From: Deltaproteobacteria bacterium
GTDB taxonomy: Bacteria; Bdellovibrionota_C; UBA2361; JAGFJO01
Direction: 5' to 3'
Assembly: GCA_024102635.1 (NCBI GenBank)
Contig: JAGFJO010000154.1
Location: forward strand, 1-64,000
Length of the DNA stretch: 64,000 nucleotides
The notes under the pieces are model-generated. The model was given only the letters and a program-made list of their open reading frames with translations, ran no database searches and had not been told where the DNA came from. Both the position numbers and the translations under genes were made by a program. This document shows positions 61,358-64,000 of the stretch, in pieces. Each line of letters begins with the position of its first letter. Position 1 is the stretch's first letter.

Positions 61358-62206
61358 CTAATCAGAGGAGAGCCCCTTATAGGCTCCCGGCCTTCGGCTT
61401 GGAAAGAATCTCCAGGACTCGCGTACCTGCCGGCTATGTTCAAGGTCTATCTCTTGGACGATTAGCTCTTCAGCAACTCCGCCGCGTACTAAGGTCTTCC
61501 CGAATGCATTGCATACAAAGGAGCCTCCCCAAAAAGTCGATTTACCTTCGATCCCTACCCTGTTTACGGCCGCCACTACCAAACAGTTTGCGATCGCGTG
61601 ACCACGCTGGACGTTCTCCCAGGCTTCTTGCCAGTTTCCCTCTGTAGGCTCGATTCCATTTACGTTGCCGATTGCGGTGGGATAAAAAATGATATCCGCT
61701 CCCATAAGAGCGCAAGCCCTTGCAGCCTCCGGGAACCACTGGTCGTAACAAATAAGAGCCGCAACCTTGGCAAAACCAAGGTCGAAAACCTTAAATCCGG
61801 AATCGCCCGGCTCAAAATAGTTCATTTCAAAAAAAGCCGGATCATGAGGAATGTGGGTTTTCCGGTATGCGCCAAGCATCTCTCCTTTGGCATTGAAAAC
61901 CATCGCCGTATTATACTTTTTGTTATCGCAATCCTCGTAGATACTCCCGGCAATAACTGCGATCTTGCCGCTTTTTGCAACCTCTCCTATCACCGTTTTT
62001 GTCTCGCCATCCAGCCGCTCTGAATAATCACGCGGGCAGCTCTCTTCAACGCAAAAATAAGGAGATCTAAATAGCTCCGGAAGGCATACCACCTGAGCCT
62101 CACGTTCTGCGGCGCGGCGGATATAGGTCAGCGCCTTATCGAGATTCTCTTTAGGCTCATCTGTCATTGCAAACTGAGCCAGGGCGATCTTAATTTTAGA
62201 AGTCAT
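61358..62206 (-). CDS. aguB: Carbon-nitrogen hydrolase, probable N-carbamoylputrescine amidase
   Basis: Would convert N-carbamoylputrescine to putrescine, CO2 and ammonia. The 282-residue nitrilase-fold enzyme has the Glu-Lys-Cys triad: PELF (E44), KTHIPHDP (K116) and CYDQWFPE (C153). The segment FFEMNYFEPGDSGFKVF, the block GADIIFYPTAIG and AIANCLVVAAVNRVG are closest to AguB among nitrilases. The partner aguA (agmatine deiminase) is not in the window, so the substrate call is from sequence only. I chose the ATG at 62206; a TTG at 62227 is open but not needed. The gene lies between two copies of the same inverted-repeat element. Confidence 0.87.
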   Translation of the reverse strand: MTSKIKIALAQFAMTDEPKENLDKALTYIRRAAEREAQVVCLPELFRSPYFCVEESCPRDYSERLDGETKTVIGEVAKSGKIAVIAGSIYEDCDNKKYNTAMVFNAKGEMLGAYRKTHIPHDPAFFEMNYFEPGDSGFKVFDLGFAKVAALICYDQWFPEAARACALMGADIIFYPTAIGNVNGIEPTEGNWQEAWENVQRGHAIANCLVVAAVNRVGIEGKSTFWGGSFVCNAFGKTLVRGGVAEELIVQEIDLEHSRQVRESWRFFPSRRPGAYKGLSSD

Positions 62207-62287
62207 TTCAGCACAGTATATTAACAAAAATTAAACATCAAGCTGCACCTATCATCAGCTTTTCCGAGCCGCTAACAGCCGATTAAT

Positions 62288-62316
62288 TTGATTGAGGTCG
62301 AGGCATACAATATCAT
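62288..62316 (+). promoter_or_regulatory. Predicted promoter of the 66-residue gene
   Basis: TTGATT (62288-62293) and TATCAT (62311-62316) are 17 bases apart, with a leader of about 100 bases to the ATG at 62425. Match to the sigma-70 consensus is 4 of 6 and 5 of 6. Confidence 0.45.
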
Positions 62317-62424
62317 GTTTAGTCTTTCCAATGGTGGATTTGGAGATGGCTTGAAAGGTTCAGCTATCTAGCAGTGCCGGGATCTCGGAGCTGCTTTCAT
62401 GTCTATGGCATAGGAGGTTGAAAG

Positions 62425-62625
62425 ATGGGTCACCATCAACGGGGATTTAATGGAATTGGAGTGAACCGCATTGAGAAGTTCACTCATCCTGGCCAAAGGA
62501 GTACGGTTGAATTGCTCGGCGAAAAAGCTGACGAAGCTGCCCCGAGTACAGAACCCGAAAGTCAGGTCGGACCTGCAAACTTCGATCACGAAGGCTTGCA
62601 CGATGGGCCGGTACCTGAGAAATGA
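62425..62625 (+). CDS. Small acidic hypothetical protein (66 residues)
   Basis: A hydrophilic, His/Gly/Glu-rich protein (GHHQRGFNGIGVNRIEKFTH at the start, then a Glu/Pro/Ser-rich disordered half ending VPEK). No family was recognised. AGGAGG lies seven bases before the ATG, a promoter is about 110 bases upstream and a strong intrinsic terminator follows 21 bases after the stop. It is therefore a well-built single-gene unit. It is divergent from the AguB-like gene. It sits between the two inverted-repeat elements and may have travelled with them, which is only a guess. Confidence 0.65.
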   Translation: MGHHQRGFNGIGVNRIEKFTHPGQRSTVELLGEKADEAAPSTEPESQVGPANFDHEGLHDGPVPEK

Positions 62626-62645
62626 AATTGAGATCTCTGCTTTAT

Positions 62646-62687
62646 CCGGGGCGGTGACTCTTCACCGCCCCGGTTTTGGTTTTGTTT
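62646..62687 (+). terminator. Strong Rho-independent terminator
   Basis: A perfect 12-bp GC-rich stem (62646-62657 with 62662-62673, loop CTCT) is followed by TTTTGGTTTTGTTT. It ends the 66-residue gene. Confidence 0.92.
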
Positions 62688-62701
62688 AGCCATCTCCAGA
62701 T

Positions 62702-62783
62702 CTACTCCGTCGTCCTACTCCGTCGTCCTACTCCGTCGTCTCAGAGACCGCGCGCCTACTCCGTCGTCTCAGAGACCGCGCGC
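62702..62783 (+). repeat. Tandem repeats at the left end of element B
   Basis: A 13-base unit, CTACTCCGTCGTC, occurs at 62702, 62715, 62728 and 62756. The last two are each extended by TCAGAGACCGCGCGC, so that 62728-62755 and 62756-62783 are exact 28-base copies. The extension is the terminal repeat of element B, so its left end is duplicated with no loss. Confidence 0.85.
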
Positions 62784-63081
62784 ATTAAGGTTATGAAAAG
62801 GAGTATTTTAAAGTCCCCGCATGTGCAAGTTTCTTTAGGAAGCGATATAAGACGGAAGATGGCGATCTAAAAGATATTTTTCCGCTCTATCCCCCCAACT
62901 TCAGCTGCTATGTCTCCATTAAATACGCAGTAGAAATCCTATAAGGGTAGGCTTGAAGTTGACCTTTATCTTGTATCAATAGTCTGGATTGACCAATTAT
63001 CATCTAGAATTCACAGCAATTTTGGGTTGATCTTCGGTCGCCTTTATAGTGAGCCGATTTCGCGCGGTCTCTGAGACAACG
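62762..63081. mobile_element. Inverted-repeat element B (MITE-like, ~320 bp)
   Basis: Left end CGTCGTCTCAGAGACCGCGC (62762-62781; another copy at 62734-62753) and inverted right end 63062-63081 agree at 19 of 20 bases. Inside the left end is CATTAAGGTT and inside the right end (read inward) AAATCGGCTCACTAT, both similar to element A. The interior is AT-richer than the neighbouring genes and holds no gene. Confidence 0.65.
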
Positions 63082-63122
63082 GGGAACGTGGGAGAAGCAC
63101 GCAGCGCAAGCGTCTATTCAAA

Positions 63123-63153
63123 AAGGGAGGCGTGAACAGGTCACGCCTCCCTT
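63123..63153 (-). terminator. Intrinsic terminator of the edge gene
   Basis: AAGGGAGGCGTGA (63123-63135) and TCACGCCTCCCTT (63141-63153) are perfect 13-bp inverted copies with a 5-base loop. On the minus strand the stem is followed by a T-run, 17 bases past the stop of the last gene. Confidence 0.88.
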
Positions 63154-63169
63154 CTGAAAACCTCTCCGT

Positions 63170-64000
63170 TTAGCTGCCGGTCACGGGGCGGATAAGCCTG
63201 AAGAACCGCGAGGGCTCTGACTTATCCGGCGTGAAGTGGTAGCGGTGAACCCCGGTAAGAGGGTTAGTCGAATGAAGCCGATCAACTGGAAGCCAGGGCC
63301 CCTTGAGCGTTACTGCTGATTGCAGCCGCGCCAGGTTTTCCGGATCCTCCCATTCAAGCAGCTTCCGATCCGAGTCCGGCACGTCGATTATCCGGATGGT
63401 GATCCTCAGCGACTTGCTATTTCCGCTGATTGCGATGTACGGCGTGAACCTTCGAGATTCAACTCTGCTCCCCTGCCCCTCATAGAGGAAGTAGGAAGCT
63501 GGAGCGGCGCTCTCAGTTTCGACGCCTTGCAGGTAACATTCGAACTTGTCGAGGTGGTTAACATTCCACGGTTCGAATTCCTGAATGGTGGGATAGACAG
63601 CGTAGCTGCCCGGCCCAACCTCGTCGCACTTCACTGCGATCTCATAGAGCTTGCCGAGCTTCTTGTGAGGAAGCTGAACGATGCCGAGATCCTGAATCAC
63701 CGTGCCGGGCGAGTGGAGGTTTACCCTCACATGCTTCGCCGACTGATCGACGAAGAGCGGAGCCGGCTTCCCGAGGTCGTCAAACCAAAGGTTGATGCCG
63801 ACCCTCTCCTTCCAGGCGTTGGCGCCGGTAAGCACCGGGCCGTCGCCGCGCTCCGTGTTTGACACCGCAAGCCGAAACCTCACGTGGAGGTTGGTGTACA
63901 CATCGGGGAACGCAACTGCCGCCCCCGTGAAGAGCTTCTCCGGCGTCGCAGACAGATTGTACTGCACGCCAGCCGGCTGCAAAGCGACAGGCCACGTTGT
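63170..64000 (-). CDS. Secreted-type hypothetical protein, truncated at its N-terminus by the window edge
   Basis: The frame is open from the window edge at 64000 to a stop at 63170 (276 visible residues); the start is outside. The visible part is beta-rich with no Cys excess. The C-terminal stretch (RLQSAVTLKGPWLPVDRL, then RYHFTPDKSEPSRFFRLIRPV) has the 'sum/product over ...GPW...PV...RFFRL' pattern seen at the ends of many large secreted proteins of Verrucomicrobia, Planctomycetes and some others, where it forms a small beta domain. No enzymatic motif was seen. GC content looks higher than in neighbouring genes (about 58-60% by eye), which may hint at a different origin. Confidence 0.65.
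   Translation of the reverse strand, partial: TTWPVALQPAGVQYNLSATPEKLFTGAAVAFPDVYTNLHVRFRLAVSNTERGDGPVLTGANAWKERVGINLWFDDLGKPAPLFVDQSAKHVRVNLHSPGTVIQDLGIVQLPHKKLGKLYEIAVKCDEVGPGSYAVYPTIQEFEPWNVNHLDKFECYLQGVETESAAPASYFLYEGQGSRVESRRFTPYIAISGNSKSLRITIRIIDVPDSDRKLLEWEDPENLARLQSAVTLKGPWLPVDRLHSTNPLTGVHRYHFTPDKSEPSRFFRLIRPVTGS

Larger units (their letters stand above)
62688..63169. other. Intergenic region holding tandem repeats and element B
   Basis: This 482-bp spacer contains, in order, a tandem repeat (62702-62783), inverted-repeat element B (62762-63081) and the terminator of the edge gene (63123-63153). No protein gene was seen; a 64-codon frame at 62676 crosses the repeats and is not credible. 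Confidence 0.65.

Noticed and set aside
62702..62783. Possible CRISPR array
   Set aside because: Units are tandem with no spacers, and no cas gene is present.
62676..62870. 64-residue frame across the tandem repeats
   Set aside because: It begins within the terminator T-run and its sequence is produced by the 28-bp repeats.

Overview
The window is a gene-dense stretch of a mid-GC (about 50-55% by eye) diderm bacterial chromosome. It has an outer-membrane TolC-like protein, an RND pump, a lipoprotein and periplasmic proteins. The run tilS / ftsH / cdaA / ybbR / glmM / nnrE-nnrD / tsaE / lysC is an arrangement known from bacteria formerly grouped as Deltaproteobacteria (folP, pdxJ and acpS, which often sit inside it there, are absent). 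Aerobic or oxygen-tolerant life is suggested by a photolyase, a Bat 'aerotolerance' operon and di-heme cytochrome genes. No rRNA, CRISPR array, transposase, integrase or phage gene is visible. Lineage assignment is inference from gene order only.

Layout. 1-505: edge-truncated secreted protein. 940-5958: GNAT acetyltransferase, the sulfur-transfer pair cysteine desulfurase-mnmA, a YheT-type hydrolase and a periplasmic helix-hairpin-helix protein. 5969-11193: aspartokinase, an unusual HExxH protein, a CaCA cation exchanger and a hypothetical gene. 11333-19570: the c-di-AMP / cell-wall / tRNA-modification block. 19728-21817: three tandem Hsp20 genes and a DoxX protein. 21921-26178: photolyase, ferritin-like protein, divergent PurM-like protein and several very small genes, one of 39 codons. 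26415-33509: moxR-DUF58-bat operon, then pgk and nadA.

35931-48733 carries a class V aminotransferase, a hybrid histidine kinase, acs, a ketosynthase overlapping bioA, and a TolC-RND pump operon with no adaptor gene. 48895-52038 holds a hypothetical protein, a lipoprotein, a 29-codon ORF with a strong ribosome site and a GDPD phosphodiesterase. 52080-57577 is dnaJ-like/clpB/bioF/bioD on the minus strand, so biotin genes lie at two loci. 57854-58102 has tRNA-Met(CAU) followed by a 24-bp exact repeat of its 3' end and a hairpin. 58284-64000 has a large hypothetical protein, a di-heme oxidoreductase, an AguB-like amidase, a 66-codon gene with its own promoter and terminator, and an edge-truncated secreted-type protein.

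The most unusual non-coding signal is a pair of roughly 310-bp elements (60942-61248 and 62762-63081) bounded by the same 20-bp inverted repeat, on either side of the AguB-like gene. The second has a tandem duplication of its left end. Other points worth a look are the ~587-residue zinc-protease-like protein, the tRNA-derived repeat, the adaptor-less RND operon with a (TC)7 tract at the start of its outer-membrane gene, and several tiny genes with strong ribosome-binding sites.
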